Source: Nelumbo lutea (Eukaryota; Streptophyta; Magnoliopsida; Proteales; Nelumbonaceae). Taken from it: a stretch of 64,000 bases of DNA. The stretch lies in the NCBI GenBank assembly GCA_022828595.1, contig JAKGHH010000003.1, positions 11,160,934 through 11,224,933 on the forward strand. The letters run 5' to 3'. Numbering within the stretch: position 1 is the stretch's first letter; each line of letters opens with the position of its first letter. The notes beneath the pieces were generated by a model. It had not been told where the DNA came from, did not search any database, and saw nothing but the letters and a program-made list of their open reading frames with translations. The position numbers were made by a program, and so were the translations under genes. This document shows, one piece after another, positions 1 through 12,504 of the stretch.

Positions 1-176
1 ATGAACTTTCCTAAGAGAACCATTTTAACATCAACACTTGAATTCTATAAGCAACTTACTAAGAAATCCTAATTCCTAATAACCTTGCTTACTTTCACAT
101 GACAATAACTAAAATTTCCTTTGAGTTAAAAATTACATAATACAAGCAGCTAATATGTAAAATAAATACTTTGAAC

Positions 177-378
177 CAAGGTTCAAAATATCGGACTGTA
201 TCAAGGCTCACTTCCTTTTTTTTAGTTTTTTTCAACCTGGTTCAGAGGGGTCGGTTTAAGGCCCATCTACCCCCTGAACTAGGTCAGACCCCAAAAACAC
301 CCACTGTAGGGGTGTATTGGGAGGTCACTGATACGATACATATCAGCCGATATGACCTGATACGCATCGAAATCCTTG
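177..378. mobile_element. hAT-type MITE in intron 3 of the RSZ22-like gene (202 bp)
   Basis: Flanked by a perfect 8-bp direct repeat CTTTGAAC at 169-176 and 379-386, the duplication size of hAT elements. The short imperfect inverted ends start CAAGG on each side. The interior carries GATACGATACATATCAG-like words resembling those of the element at 19679-20826. It ends about 30 nt from the exon 3 donor. Confidence 0.7.
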
Positions 379-418
379 CTTTGAACAACATGTATTATGG
401 AGAAAACTTGAAACATAC

Positions 419-650
419 CTACGACCATAACTTGGGCTCCTACGGTATCGTGGACTGGGGCTTTGACGCCGTCCACTTCCAAGGCCTCGTGACCCAATTC
501 GTAAGCGACACTCTCGAGCAAAATGACCTGGTTCACCACATTCATAGCACTTCAAATCTTCACCTCCACCACGGCCACGTCCACCACCACCACGGCCTCC
601 ACCACCTCCCTTAGAATTATGAGAAAGCTCCACACGCCAGCCATTCTTCC
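419..650 (-). CDS. RSZ22: RSZ22-like exon 3 (Gly-rich linker, CCHC knuckle, RS start)
   Basis: 232 bp, with acceptor TTAACAG|GGAAG and donor CGTAG|GTATG. Encodes the glycine-rich linker, the zinc knuckle [14 protein letters not shown] and the first [15 protein letters not shown] repeats. The next exon was not found in 1-418 and should lie to the left. Confidence 0.94.
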
Positions 651-3600
651 CTGTTAAAATACTATATTAATAACTAAAAGCATCCAGTAAGCAGTAGCCA
701 AAACACGAGTGAAAAAATAGAAAAAACAATTCCAGCCCAGCCAAATAAACACAATATATGCATTTATGCTGATGTTATTTTGGAAAGAAAATACTTATCT
801 AACAGTTCATGGCAGGACACCATTTGAAAACAAGGTTCAATTGTTATATAAGAATAAATTAAACACCTAGAGGTGTATACCTCATCTGTCTGCATATGTA
901 TGCCAATATCAGCCCCAGCCATAGTTTTCAAGGCACCAAGGTGAAGTTAGCCAACATGGGAAACACCTAGTCACCTAGGCAGCCACCTAGGCATCAATTA
1001 GGCGAAGGATCTTTTCTTTTTAAACAAAACCCTAAATCCTAGGGTAGTTCCCCAAGTTTCATAGCAACCAGGAATCATCTTTCACTAATAATTATAAACT
1101 TCAAACCAAAACATAGAAAAATCAACATATTCATGAGCAGGAAGAATCATGTATGTTGATTGGATGAAATGTTCAAGTTCTCCCTTGCTTCTTAGTTCAG
1201 GCTTTGAGGTCTTCAAGAGTTCAAGAGGCATCCACTACTTGTGTGTCAATTGAATCCAAATGAAAAAGAACATAAAAGAGAAGCTAGTATATGAACTATG
1301 ATCATAAACCTACAATATGAATATATTTAGTTTAATAATGTCTATTGTAATATTATATGACTAAAATATCATAAAAATATAAAAATATTTTATGGTGCCT
1401 TGTACAAAAATAGCTAGGTGCTTTGGTGAGGCGACCTTCCATGGGTGCCTTGTCACCTAGGTGTCACCTTGACAACTATGGTCCCAGCTAACCAAGGTCT
1501 TGGGTGAGTGCACCAGATAAGGTACTAACCCTTGGCATTTTGTTGCACGGAGTGGATACTCTCAAACCCGAACCTGCATTCTCAACAGGCAGTACATACA
1601 GGCAAACATAAACATCAAAAATAAATATTGATAGAAATGCAGGCAACAATATCAACCAGTTCATCTGTACAACTTTTGATAGATCAGAAATTCCTACTGC
1701 AACATATCAACTGTTAAAAGAATGAAATTAGAACATCCAAAACTCACATTACATAAAATATGCCTGTAGACATTAACCTACTTGAACAAAAGCTTTTCTC
1801 AAAGTGTAGAGAGAAACATATGAAGCAGTTTTCAGCGACCAATTTCAGCAGAGTAGGCAGAATGCCACTTCGGGGGAAGTAGATTTATTATGATAGATAT
1901 CAAGAAGGTTTTTTTGAAGGAAGCAATTTACAAACCCAGTCTACAAAAATCTACAGTTGTAGGTCTATGAGGGCATATTTGGAGCATTATCAGGTCCTGC
2001 ATGAGAACCCTACATCTCATTATTGGTTTCAGGGTCCTTGGACATCTTTCTCTTAGTGACAATAACTATAATCCAAGTTGTTCTTGATCTCTTCATGATT
2101 TGTTGGACCAGCATGTTTCTGTATCAACTTAACTTATTTAGTTAAGTGTTTATTTTATTTAGTTAAAGCAGTCCATATGTTTATCTCAGTCTTGAATATA
2201 GAATCCAACATAGGTTTCTTTATCTTTTTGTATAAAAAGAGTGCTTGGGTTCCAAAAAGGTTTTAAGATGCATGATTGCTTTTACAGCAAGCATGAGGGG
2301 AAAAGTCTTTTGACTCTCAAATTTGCATTTTGGCCATCAGCACTGACATCAAAAACCATCTTTAAAGGTAAATCTCCCAGATGAACAATGAGAATGTTAA
2401 CCATGAGCAGCAAATAAAACAAGTTATATAAGGATTGGAGTCAAAACTACAGAATCATCTAATGAAAGTTAGCTGGCAAAAATATTACACTAAATAAAAT
2501 CAAAATGAAAATACGAACTAATAGACATAATTATTGTGGGCAAAGCACCAAGATAAACAACTTAACTAGAAAAAGTATAATTTCTACTTACCATCCAATC
2601 CACGGATTGCATCCAAAGCATCTCTACGATCATCAAACTCAACAAATGCATAACCCGGTGGCTTTCTAGCCACCCAGACACTGCATTAATTTCAGCGAAG
2701 ATAGATAGAGGTGAAAACAAAAATGATGTATCATTTGAAATCAATATTAACACACTACTAAAAAGATTCTGTTGATATGCTCAATCAGACAAAATATAAA
2801 ACCAACAGAAAACACCAAGTACAGAAATAGACTTAAGAAACATAAATTCGAATGTTGAGGAAAACCAATGAAAACAAGGCTGTCCTCCATGGGGTAGGCC
2901 CAAGAAATAAAATTGCAACACATAGTGTCAAGAATGAACAGCAATGCCTTGGCCAAAAGTTGTCTTTTTCCTTGCTTTTTTCTTCCCAAACTCTGCAGGT
3001 TTCAATCTATGTTTGTGAACTTGTTAGAAGATTGCCAAAAGTTGATATCTCTTCCCTTGTGGATTTCATCAAAGGATTTGCAACCCTCCTTTGAAGATCA
3101 TAAAGACATTGCAAGGAAGATATCTGAATTTCAACTAGATGTTTAGGGAAAAAGCTGCATGTTTCACATTGTCATGCAGAGAGAAATGATTGGACTGGGG
3201 ACTTACTAATGGTTACATATTAGTTCTACATATGCTTTCTCATTGTTCATCTCTTTTAACAATCACGTAAGAAAGAGAGCCTTAATAACTGATCCTTAGC
3301 ATAAGCCTATAGTTTTCATTTTAACTTTGATTTCAAGAGTTGGACCATGCTCAATCATTTTTATGAAGCTTCATACACAAGCTTGAATTCACAATAGCTA
3401 GTATAGCTCTATAATGATTGTATTGTCACTTCATATAAACAACATGCTGTGTTTCCCCCAACAGACATTTCATTTCTCCTTGTCTGCTTTTTTTTCTCTA
3501 TTTATATGACCTATGTCTTACTTTAATGTTATGTCATAAAACTACCATTAATCACTATGACTATAAAAGCCATTATTAGCATGTTATTTAGGATTGTTTT

Positions 3601-6600
3601 TTTCCTTTACAGTAACAACAGAGATATATCAAATTATTAATATAAAAAGGTGGGAAATGGGGGAGAATGGAGGACAAAAACCTAGAGCTTTACACAGGAA
3701 GAAAAAGAAATTTCAACATCAATGAAGTAGAATTGTAAATCCCCATAAGGAAACCAACGTCCATCTATGCATGGCCGAATACCAATATACTTCCTCCATT
3801 TAACACCAACTCTAGCCAAACAGTCTACCAAAGAATTGGTAGTTCATTGGACAGATCTGAAAAAGATGTTCACTCTAGAAGCCAAATATCTAGTCATATA
3901 TTCTTGTAGTGATAGCTCTCCAGTTTAGGATTATCATTACAACAATAACATGAAGTATTTTATAGAAGTTCATGTGAAACACTGTATGTTATATTAAAAC
4001 AACAAAAAAAAGAAGAAGAAAATTTAAGGCAGCGCCATGCAGCCCTTCTAGAAGTACAAAGCAAGGGTGCCAAATATTAATCTCTCCAGAAATGGTAAAT
4101 AATATTAAATTAATAGATAGTTTTCCAAAGCAGGAAAAAAAAAGAAAGTCAAAGTGGAAACTCCTTATAAGGCGTATCCTTTCTTCTGGTATCTTGTTTA
4201 TGAGGGTTAACTAGCAAGTTTTTTGCTTTCTTCAGCTTGGATCAATTGAGCCCCATCCAGGTGGTACAAGAACTGTCATGCTAAATGCCCAGTGTCAGCA
4301 CGGCTATAGCCTTTACTTTCAAGGTGTGCTGATAACACCACTAACAAGCAATTTTGATTTTCCTTTTATTATTAACCCAGAAGGGCATAAGAGTCACTCA
4401 AGCTTAATTCTTTTTTTTTTATCAGTGAAAATGATTTTATTAAAAAAGAGAATATTAGTACAGAGAATGGGTAGTCTCGGCTACCCCAATGTCCAAAGAC
4501 ATTCCACCTAAAATTTGCTTTATAGACTTACAACAGAGACCAAAAACAATGTTCCCTGTTAGCCCCTTGCTTTGCTAGCTGATCCACAAACCCATTTGCT
4601 GCTCTTGGAGTCCACTGTAATAAAACCTGCATATCCTTTGTGGAGTGATTAATTTTCTTAACCTCATTTCTGAATACCCATGGAGCCTTTCCATCCTGCT
4701 TCATCCAGCTTATCACCACTTTGGAGTCACCTTCTACAACCAACTTCCTTACACCTATTTCCGAGGCCTTTTGTATACCGAAAACCAGAGCTTTTAGTTC
4801 AACTGTAATAGAGTCTCCCCACCCAATAGGGCCGGAAAACAGCCCCACTACATTCCCCCTGTCATCTCTAATGACCCCACCAATACCAACCATGCCTGGG
4901 TTGCCAAAACTGCTCCCATCAAAGTTTAATTTGAGGAATCCCGCTTCAGGAGGATTGCAGCTTCTTACTACCTTCTTTTTAGCAGATGACGAGGAAGCTA
5001 CAGTCCTCCTGTTCCTGATTATATCATTCACAGTAAAGTCTAAGAATGACTCCATTGATTTTACTCATGAAGTCACTTTTAACATAATCCCCTCCATCAG
5101 TAATTCCTTACACCTTTTCTTCCCTTCAAAAATCCTCAGATTTCTTTCTTCCCATAACATCAAAGTACTGCTGCCCGTGTGCATCTCCATAAGGTTTTCC
5201 CCCTTCTTCTATGGCCACCTGAAAGTGGAGGCTTCAAACAAACTCCCCAGGCTCACCAGGGTATCCCACCTGCAACCAAAGAGAGAAAAGAACCACTCCC
5301 CTATGCTGCTAGCTATAGGACAGGAAACAAAAATATGAAGAGCAGTTTCACCATTAGATTCACACAAACAACACCAATTAGGTGAAAGGCACCAGCCAGG
5401 CCTCCTCCTCTGCATCAGATCACAGGTGTTAATTGCACCATGGTAAACTTCCAACAAAAGGCACCCACTTTAGGGGGAATAGGGCGACACCAGACTTCAC
5501 AGAATGGAAAATGGACCCCAGGTTGAAAAGAAGTCAAAGCTTTGAAGAAGGATGCACAACTGAACTCACCAAGGGGGTTAGGAATCCAAATTCTAGTGTC
5601 TTGCTTGGTAGAATCTATACAAATCCCATCAAGCAACTGAATAATAGCAGACACCAAATGCAACTCCGAGTCACGCACATTTCTGCGGAGACCCAGGTTC
5701 CAAGCATACCCAGATTGCGAGGGAGAGGGGGACAGGAAATCAGCAACCGGTCTTCCTTTAAAGTGGGACAGGGCAAAAACTGAAGGGAATAAAGTCTTTA
5801 AAGAAGAGTCACCCACCCAAACATCTTCCCAAAATTTGACTTTGTTACCTGAGTTGAGATCAAACCTGACATGATCAAGGAACAATGGGAGGAGTTTGTG
5901 AATCGCTTTCCACGGTGAAGCACTAGAAACCCTATAAGACACTCCAGCACCCCAACCATTTTCAGAGAGCCCATGAATACTAGTCACAATTTTGTGCCAC
6001 AACCTATCTGTTTCTTGTGGGAACCTCCATAACCACTTTCCTAGTAGAGCCTCGTTCTTTTCCTTCAACCTTCCTAACCCCAATCCTCCAAATTCTTTCC
6101 TCCTAGTTACAAGATCCCATCTTACTAAATGATCTTTCTTCTTCTCGCCCGGTTCCCACAAGAAATCCCTCATTATTCTCTCTAATTTCTTTCTCACAGC
6201 TTGAGGCAAAACTAAACACCGAGAGGTCGTAAACTAGAAGATTTGCTAGGGTAGACTTGATAAAAAGTAATCCTTCCAGCCAAAGAGATATAATTCCTCT
6301 TCCACACCACAAGTTTCTTTTCAAACCTTTCCACAACCGGATTCCAAAAATCTATGCTTCTAAGATTTGCACCAAGGGGGAACCCTAAATACTTGAGTGG
6401 CCACTCACTGCTTAAACATCCTTGTTCCTCGACCCAGACATTAAGCTCTTATAGTGCTAAATTGATCCCTACCACCTAGCTCTTGTGGAGATTCACTCTT
6501 AGATTTGTCACTTTTTCAAAGAGTTTTACCAACATTCTCAGATTTCTTGCCCCTAACTCATCACCAGCCTCAGAGAAGATAATGATGTCATCCGTGAATT

Positions 6601-9600
6601 GTAGATGAGTTAGCACCACCCTCTCCCTTCCTACTTTCCAACCCCTTAACAATCCTACCTCCGTTGCCCTCGAGATCAATCTGCTAAAGACCTCAGCTAA
6701 AATGGTGAAGAGGAAAGGGGACAAAGGGTCCCCTTGTCTCACACCACTTAGTGCACCAAAGAAGCCTTTAACTACACCACTCACCAACACCGAAAAATGG
6801 GAAGATTGAAGACATCCTTTAATCCATATACACCATCTTGCCCCAAAACCACACTTCCTCAAAGCTTCAACTAAGAACTCCCAATCCACCAAGTCATAGG
6901 CTTTCTCTAGATCTAACTTACACACAATGCCCTTCCTTCTTGCTACCTTGAAATCCTCCACACACTCATTGGCAATGAGTATTTGATCTGAAATTTGTCT
7001 ATCTTGGATGAAGGCCCCTTGAAAATGAGATATGATTGACGGGAGGGCCTTTTTTAACCGGATAGAGAGGACTTTTGCAAGGATTTTATACTAACTTGTC
7101 ACCAGATCAGCCTAAAATCCTTAGGGTGGCAGGCACCAGATTTCTTGGGAACCAACGCAATGAAAGTGGCATTTACCCCTTTACTGACAATCCTCCTATC
7201 ACAAAACTCCACAAAGACTCGCATCAGATCATCCTTTAGCCATTCCCAACAATCCTGGTAGAAAGCCATAGTGAATCCATCGGGCCCGGGAGCTTTAGAG
7301 CGGTCCATGGAAAAAACTGCTTCCTTCACCTCATCTAATTCAAAATTTCTCTCCAGACTCCTACTAACGGCAGCTTCTAGGACTGGCCAATCAAAACCTC
7401 CCAACTTCCATCTTTTTGAGACAGGCCTTCTTAAGATTGATTTAAAATGATCCACCCAAGCCTCTGCAATCTCGTCATGATTAGTTAAAGTGCAATCCTC
7501 CAATTCTAACATAGAGATCAAATTCTTCCTTTTTCTCCCATTCGCAACCATGTGAAAATATTTTGCATTCCCATCCCCTTCTTTGATCCAGCGCACTCTT
7601 GATTTCCATCTCCAAGTCATTTCTCCTCTAAGGAGTGTAGAATCCAACTCTTTTCTTAAATTAAATCTCTCCTCTCTTTCTCCTACATCCAATGAGCCAG
7701 ATACCTCCTTTTTATTTAATTCTTCAATCATGTTTATAAGAGAAGCCTTCCTCTCTTCTATCCTCCTGAACTTATTCGGATTCCACTCCTTGATTTATGC
7801 TTTTAAATTCCGAAACTTCCTTCGAAATCTAATCCCTTCCCACACAACTTGGGGGTTATCTTCCTTCCACCACTCCTCAACCTTACGCATAAACTCCAGG
7901 ACCGTTAACCACATGTTCTCAAATCTAAAAGGCATCAGCCCTTCGTCGTTCAACCCTTGTCCGATACATATCGGCCAGTGATCTGAGGTGACCCTAGGTA
8001 GTGTCCTGCCCACCATGTTATTCCAATGTTCCTCCCAGTCCAAAGACACAAGAAACCTATCCAACTTTGAGCACATCGGGTTCTCCTGACAGTTAGTCTA
8101 GGTATATCTATATTGTCTAGTCCCGATTTCCTTCAGTTCAAATGTGTCTATAAAATTATTATATCTTTTCATACTAGTGGTTATCCTTTGTCTTAGATTG
8201 TTCGATTCGGCAGTATGTCTAATCACATTAAAATCCCCCCAAGCACCATGGGCCTTGCCACAAACCTCTCACATCTGCCAATTCTTCCCACATCTCATTC
8301 CTTTCCCTATACGAATTAGGCCCATAAACATTCGTCAACACCCAGTTAAAATTATCATCCAAATTCTGCAATTTTAACGACACTAAGAACCTACCTATTT
8401 GTTCCTCCAAACATTCAACCGTATTCTCATTCCACATAGTGCCTATTCCTCCTTATGCACCACACGACGGGGCCATTGTCCAACCTATGTCTCTACCTCC
8501 CCAAACACTTCTTACCCACCTTCTATCAATCTCTTGTGCCTTAGACTCTTGGAACATCACCACATCTGGTTTTTCTCTACTTAACACTTCCTTTACGATT
8601 CTTCTTTTCGCTACCCTCCCCAACCCTCTAACATTCCAGCTTAAGATCTTCATATCATCATCACAGCATTTACCCCAATTTGTCTTTAATCTTCATCCTG
8701 TCCTTCCACCTATCCCACCACCCCTCACCCTCTTACCACACCCTCCTCTCTGTTTTTTCATATCCCTTACCCGCCTCTTGTCTAGTTTTTCCTTCTCAAT
8801 CAACCCCTTCTTCTGAGACTTGTCTGAGCCTAAATGTGAAATTTTCAGCCCCAACTTCTCAGCCCACTTCCTTAGTGTTAACTCCTCATCAGATTCACCC
8901 TCCCCCTAATCCTCAACTTCCTTCTCTCTATCTTCTACCATCCTTGTTTTCCTGCCATCATCCTCTCTGCTATCCCCCACAACATCAGTTGTTGCAACCT
9001 CCCCCACCACATCCCTTGCTCCCCCGACAGTCTGGGCACCTACAGTATTTTGAGGCTCTCTGTGAAAATGGTTCTCGACTATAGTGTCTGCAAGGATAGC
9101 ACAATCACCATTAGTAACCAAAACCGAATTCACACAGTTACCTTGGATACCTGGTAAACCTAGGATGAAAATAGGATGACTCAGTGAGAGCATACAGATG
9201 GCATCCCCAGATCTTGACTCAGTGAGTGTTGCTAGTTGGTCAATTTCTTTCTGAATCAAATGGCCATGGCCTGGATCTGGCACTTTAACCTTGATTGGTG
9301 CATCAGCATTTATCTCCTAGCTCGCCTCACTCAATCCTAAAGATGCTCCTTGACATTATCTATAGCTCTGGTTTGGTTCCTCCTCCTTTGACGGCAAGTT
9401 TTCTACAGCACTTGAAGACATTATGGCTATCAACAGTTCCAGACTAGACTAAATCTGACCAGCTTGTTCATCTAGATTAAGCTTAAAAAAAGCTTCCATG
9501 TCGCCCAGCTCCAGTTCCAAACCTTGGTCGCAACTAGCTAAGGAGTTTTCACCCGAACTAGAAAACACTAATTCTTCCTCCGAGTCACACCAATCCGATT

Positions 9601-12504
9601 CGCTAACTATCTATGTACTAGTTCTCTGCCTAGAAAATCTTGGATTAGGGTGCTCTGTCACCCTCTTTGGCCATGGGTTCCATCTCAGATCGCCCCCATT
9701 CTACCTCCTGTTCGAAGTCAGAGAAGAAGAAGACGATGATAGACCCTTGGTTCTGTTTATCAAAGGTCCCACGGGTTGCCTCACTTGATGACTTAAAGCA
9801 TCATGTGACACCTTTGTCCTATTTTCTGTTCAGTGGGCCGAGTTGAATAGGTTTGAGCCGACTCGGACCACTGGCTCGTCTAAGGTCTGGTCGATTAATT
9901 TACTCCCTAGTGGGCCCACCCCATTCTCTACTCCAGCCCCATTCATTAGTATTTCTTTAAAAGAGAAATCTCCCACTTCCCTAACCCCATTTTTTGAATA
10001 CATTTCTTTTTCTAGAATCCAACCCTTCCAGACTATTGGCTTTTCAACTTCCTTAGCAGTACATAAATTACCATGTTTCTTACGCAACTGTCTTGCGCCT
10101 TCTCTGTCGCCACCACGTGTCACTCAACAAGCCAAGTCACCATCTTTTTCAACCTTCGAACTCCCATTCCATAATGCTGCTTCCAACTCCGACGCTACCC
10201 ATATCTTGCTCCATGAGCCCTTGGCTAACAGTTCGAACGACCGAGGTACTGTGTCAGGCTTCACTCCTGCAATTCACAATCCAGCAGCCTTCAGATTTGT
10301 TTTCTTGTAGGAGATGAAGACACCACCCAACGCAGCTGCAATTTTCTCCAGTAGGCACTTTCGCCATTGATTGAAAGGCAGGCCAACCAGCTTCAACCGA
10401 AAGTCACCATTGTTGAAAGTCTTCAAGTTACAGCAAGGACACCAGTTCTCCACCATTATAATGCCCTCCTTGGTTTGAACTGTGGTGAAACCTACCTTCT
10501 CCAACCCCACATCCAGTATCGCCTTGTTCTCTTTAAATGGTATGAGGATGATCGTTTGCTTCAACCCCAACTTCTTGGAAACTTCTTCCAGGACATGTTT
10601 CCAATCTCCCACTTTGTTCTTCGCAGAGAGGACTAGTGTTCTCCTCCAGTCTTCACTTTCTCCTTCCAACAATATCTTGGGAACAAGAGTGGAGAGGGAG
10701 ACCAATGTGTTCTCATTTTCCTCTGTATCAATTTCTAACCCCAACTTCTCCAGTATTTTCCTTCTCTCCTTCATTTCCTCCTTCGGTCCCACCTTTCTCC
10801 CCATCATTCTATCTTCTTCTTGCTTTTGCTTCTCCACCTACCCTTGAAACTCTATTCTTCGAACACTGGTGACAAATCGATGCAATTCATTAGCAAACCC
10901 GATCCAACCCCCCATATTTTTGCCTTCTGGTATAATAATCATCTGTTTCTCCCCTTTTCAAATCTCTCTTCCAAGGTCACGAACCAGCCTCCTGAGTTCC
11001 TTCTTCTACTTGCCAAATATTCTTTGCTAGGTGTTTTGAAGTTATCCCTCCAGTTCGAGCACCAACTGACATTCACTGCTCCATCGGGGAAGGTTTGGAA
11101 CCAAAATATCGCCTCCCCCACCAGAAAAACTGCCCCTTTTCTACCTTCCCTAATCTTCAATGTGAAAACCTTATGATGAAGCATCTCCTCCACCAGCAGT
11201 TCTTCGGATTCCACCTTTAAGAGCCTTCTCCTTTTCCTTACTGGTGAAAACTCTCCTTCTCCAGCACAAACCATCTTCCTCGTTGGGAGAGATTCTTTTG
11301 CCTTGGCCTAGGAGAGGAAAAATCCTCAAGCTTAATTCTTTCAAACACTAACCACTAAAAGAAGAAGAGAAAAAAGGGCATCAAGGATAACAATAACAGA
11401 AAGCAAGCTCTAGGGTATACATGCTTCTCTCTTCTGTCTGATTTTAGGACTCGCTATTTTTATTTTTTGTTGATTGGTAACTTTGGACTCACTATTTTAT
11501 TGATAATCACTGTTGCACCTTGACAATCGAGCACATTAATTAACTAGGCTTGATGACATCTATCGCTTAACCTATAACACAAATAAAGAGATACACACAA
11601 AATGCCATAATAACAAAAGAGAAGTCTTCCAAAAAACAGTTACTTTAACCAAGAAGAGAGAGAATATCCCACAAATAGATGCACAACATTTTAACCCCCA
11701 CAAAACAACTTGGACAATAAAATGACGCCAAATCCGTGAAGGGTTTTATGATAGATAAATAGGTGGCAAGTTGTTGCGGTACCTGTTCTTTCATGGAGCA
11801 TGGAAAATATAGAAAACTTATTGATCAAAAAAATATAGAAACCTTTTAAAGAGCAACCTCCTAAGCAAATGTTTAGTCTTTAGGAGAAGTGACCAGGTCC
11901 AGTGAGCGAAGGCTTTAAATGGTGGTTGGAGGTGTTGGATTTAGCATTAGCAAAGGTGCCCATTGAAGTCAAAAACGTTAGAAGCTTCAATAATTTCTGC
12001 CTAAAGACATCCATGGAAGGGGAGAGAGATTGAAACCACAAAGGTTGTAAGCTTCCAACGTTCTCGTCCTTAACAATGAAAAATAACGTGCTCAATATAA
12101 TCAAAGCAGCTGTGGAAACTGAGTTACAAGTCCCCCTTTAGATAGCACCTTTCATCAAAGAGAAATCCCATATATACAACGAAATATGTTTTCCTCGAAT
12201 TCGTGATACGGTTATCAGGAAAGAAAATAAATTAATAAATAAACAACGCGCACCAAATATAGTAAGAAAATGAAACAATGACAAAAATGTTAAGTCATTA
12301 TCTACATTCCAATTATCATGGTATACAGAAACCTAAAACAAATAAAGACGAACAAATTCTGCCTTTCGTCTATCAAAATAGAAAATCGAAGGAATAAAAA
12401 ATAGAAAAAGATTACCTCCGAAGAACACCATAAACTCGAAATTCATCTTCGAGTTCTCTTTCTGTAACTCTCGGATCCAAGTTCCCAACATATACTCGAG
12501 ACAT
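419..12504 (-). CDS. RSZ22: RSZ22-like SR splicing factor, 5' part (exons 1-3; 3' end off window)
   Basis: Serine/arginine-rich protein of the plant RSZ (9G8/SRSF7-like) family, which acts in the nucleus in splice-site choice. CDS exons are 12504-12416, 2680-2592 and 650-419, all with GT-AG borders, joining in frame to 136 codons plus two bases. The sequence shows an RRM at residues 1-70 with RNP2 (VYVGNL) and RNP1 (GYAFVEFD), then the [11 protein letters not shown] linker, a glycine/arginine stretch (about 74-89), one CCHC knuckle (C94, C97, H102, C107) and the start of an RS tail ending [10 protein letters not shown]. Family members are about 180-200 aa, so roughly 50-60 C-terminal residues lie beyond the left edge. 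The ATG is the conserved MSRVYVGNL start. Introns 1 (9.7 kb) and 2 (1.9 kb) carry transposons. RSZ21 and RSZ22a are near-identical alternatives, so the exact paralogue is open. Confidence 0.93.
920..1480. mobile_element. hAT-type MITE in intron 2 of the RSZ22-like gene (561 bp)
   Basis: Inverted ends CATAGTTTTCAAGG and CATAGTTGTCAAGG, with sub-terminal CACCTAGG repeats on both arms. Flanks are GCCCCAGC (912-919) and GTCCCAGC (1481-1488), an 8-bp duplication with one C-to-T change. No coding capacity. Confidence 0.72.
1500..2580. other. Rest of intron 2, no gene seen
   Basis: AT-rich intronic sequence. A TATAAAAAG motif near 2230 and TTTAGTTAA repeats near 2140-2165 hint at an old LTR fragment, but I could not define termini. 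Confidence 0.3.
2592..2680 (-). CDS. RSZ22: RSZ22-like exon 2
   Basis: 89 bp, with acceptor ATGCAG|TGTC and donor GGATG|GTAAGT. Encodes [18 protein letters not shown] and the following helix, so it contains RNP1. It joins exon 3 in phase 1 to give RGLDGKNGW, the normal RSZ junction. Confidence 0.95.
3640..3920 (-). pseudogene. LINE RNase H-end relic
   Basis: The minus-strand translation, with interruptions, gives [15 protein letters not shown], like the C-terminal RNase H stretch (xADxLA) of plant L1 LINEs. Short and decayed, with no intact ORF and no clear duplication. Confidence 0.45.
4528..8653 (-). pseudogene. LINE ORF2: endonuclease, reverse transcriptase, RNase H, broken
   Basis: APE-type endonuclease starts at 8653 ([12 protein letters not shown], then FQESK), with further endonuclease blocks at 8437-8228 (NVYGP) and 8076-7795 (TSDHWPI). 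Reverse transcriptase blocks are at 7731-7099 (SKAPGPDGF) and 6961-6476 ([19 protein letters not shown], and FTDD at about 6595-6584 in place of YADD). The 6209-5209 part matches the RT C-terminus and zf-RVT region. RNase H at 5055-4528 has NFDGSS, an E in [14 protein letters not shown] and [11 protein letters not shown]. Stops and frameshifts between blocks make it non-functional. Confidence 0.9.
9830..11274 (-). pseudogene. LINE ORF1 (nucleic-acid-binding gag-like protein), broken
   Basis: Starts at the ATG at 11274, about 50 bases from the element's 5' end, which suits a full-length copy. Open blocks lie at 11274-10939, 10837-10274 and 10123-9830 in different frames, so at least one frameshift or stop separates them. 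The 10837-10274 block contains a [19 protein letters not shown] stretch, followed by [15 protein letters not shown]; this resembles the DUF4283-type ORF1 of plant L1 elements from memory. No intact CCHC knuckle was identified. In a live element the product coats LINE RNA. Confidence 0.65.
12416..12504 (-). CDS. RSZ22: RSZ22-like exon 1 (coding part)
   Basis: Encodes the start of the RRM, including RNP2 (VYVGNL) and the helix with ERELEDEF. The ATG is at 12504-12502 and the donor is CGGAG|GTAAT at 12415. The exon has 89 coding bases and ends in phase 2; joining to exon 2 restores a serine codon (AG|T). Confidence 0.95.

Larger units (their letters stand above)
4411..11324 (-). mobile_element. 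Near full-length plant L1-type LINE, inactivated, in RSZ22 intron 1
   Basis: Reads on the minus strand from a short leader (11324) through ORF1 and ORF2 to a poly(A) tail (T run 4411-4420 on the plus strand). A perfect 17-bp direct repeat, CTCAAGCTTAATTCTTT, flanks it at 4397-4413 and 11325-11341, marking target-primed insertion of a complete copy. ORF2 has endonuclease, reverse transcriptase, zinc-binding and RNase H domains in the usual order, but stops and frameshifts break it. It lies in the same orientation as the host gene. Confidence 0.93.
2681..12415 (-). other. RSZ22: Intron 1 of the RSZ22-like gene (9.7 kb)
   Basis: Runs from donor GTAATC at 12415 to acceptor ATGCAG at 2681. About 6.9 kb of it is one LINE (4414-11324); without it the intron would be about 2.8 kb. 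The rest (2700-4390 and 11342-12415) shows no gene apart from a LINE relic near 3640-3920. Confidence 0.85.

Noticed and set aside
171..614. 147-codon plus-strand ORF ending in a histidine-rich tail
   Set aside because: Antisense of RSZ22-like exon 3; the His run is the complement of the glycine-rich linker.
7583..11176. Several plus-strand Pro/Ser-rich ORFs
   Set aside because: They are the complement of the LINE ORFs and show no domain of their own.
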